From contig CAYNLK010000004.1 of NCBI GenBank assembly GCA_964398055.1, forward strand, positions 184,061-248,060: a stretch of 64,000 bases of DNA, written 5' to 3'. Below the pieces are notes generated by a model, which saw nothing but the letters and a program-made list of their open reading frames with translations, did no database searches and was not told where the DNA came from. Origin of the DNA: CAYNLK01 sp964398055. Lineage in GTDB: Bacteria > Chloroflexota > Anaerolineae > 4572-78 > J111. A program made the position numbers and the translations under genes. The stretch's first letter is position 1; every line of letters starts with the position of its first letter. Positions 63,975 to 64,000 of this stretch are shown here, piece by piece.

Positions 63975-64000
63975 GTTGACACTTTTGGCAGCTTAAAAAA

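Overview
The window looks like chromosomal DNA of an Anaerolineae-like member of the Chloroflexota. This is inferred from gene content: a SUF operon with a divergent sufR, a CysM-CysO-MoeB cysteine module, a fused transaldolase/glucose-6-phosphate isomerase, an N-type ATPase operon, large lamin-tail-domain exoproteins, and many small palindromic repeats in moderately GC-rich DNA. No rRNA or tRNA gene was seen, so the assignment is tentative.

Layout. 1-5.2 kb: the 5' part of a very large secreted PHP/lamin-tail protein (its C-terminal end lies beyond the window) and an M1 aminopeptidase, both on the minus strand. 5.2-8.4 kb: an AT-rich two-gene island, a DNA methyltransferase and a probable restriction endonuclease. 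8.4-11.4 kb (minus): CysM, a rhodanese-ThiF protein and a CysO-like sulfur carrier, behind a promoter and a long structured leader ending in a terminator. 11.5-12.5 kb: a fatty acid desaturase. 12.6-21.4 kb (minus): an iron-sulfur assembly island (sufC, sufB, sufD, sulfurtransferase, sufU-like, sufS, second sufU-like, Rieske protein, MIP18 protein, and a ParB/serine-kinase-like protein), with sufR and an Mrp ATPase divergent from it at 21.7-23.6 kb. The parts fit one sulfur economy: cysteine synthesis through a protein thiocarboxylate, desulfuration by SufS, cluster assembly on SufU/SufBCD, and SufR feedback.

24-29.4 kb is a mixed region: DinB-like protein, TauE/SafE permease, glycosyltransferase, PAP2-like membrane protein, GDPD and MobB, with a high density of MITE-like elements. 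29.6-32.6 kb: a translationally coupled two-component cluster. 32.6-38.4 kb: envelope or secreted proteins (beta-propeller, zinc-ribbon membrane protein, metzincin-cohesin protein). 38.5-43.1 kb: a SulP-STAS-rhodanese transporter, GlpX, and infC-rpmI-rplT, where infC appears to start at ATA. 43.1-51 kb (minus): LysM/DUF4015 protein, SPFH protein, Tal-Pgi fusion, SDR and EamA transporter. 51.3-57.9 kb: a complete nine-gene N-ATPase operon (atpDCQRBEFAG), then a flavodoxin-like protein. 58.6-64 kb: PPDK, an M23-type peptidase and a VapBC-like pair.

The most noteworthy material outside the genes is a set of several unrelated small inverted-repeat elements. Several carry clear target-site duplications (8, 8, 9 and 15 bp). 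Two heptamer repeat arrays bracket sufB-sufD.
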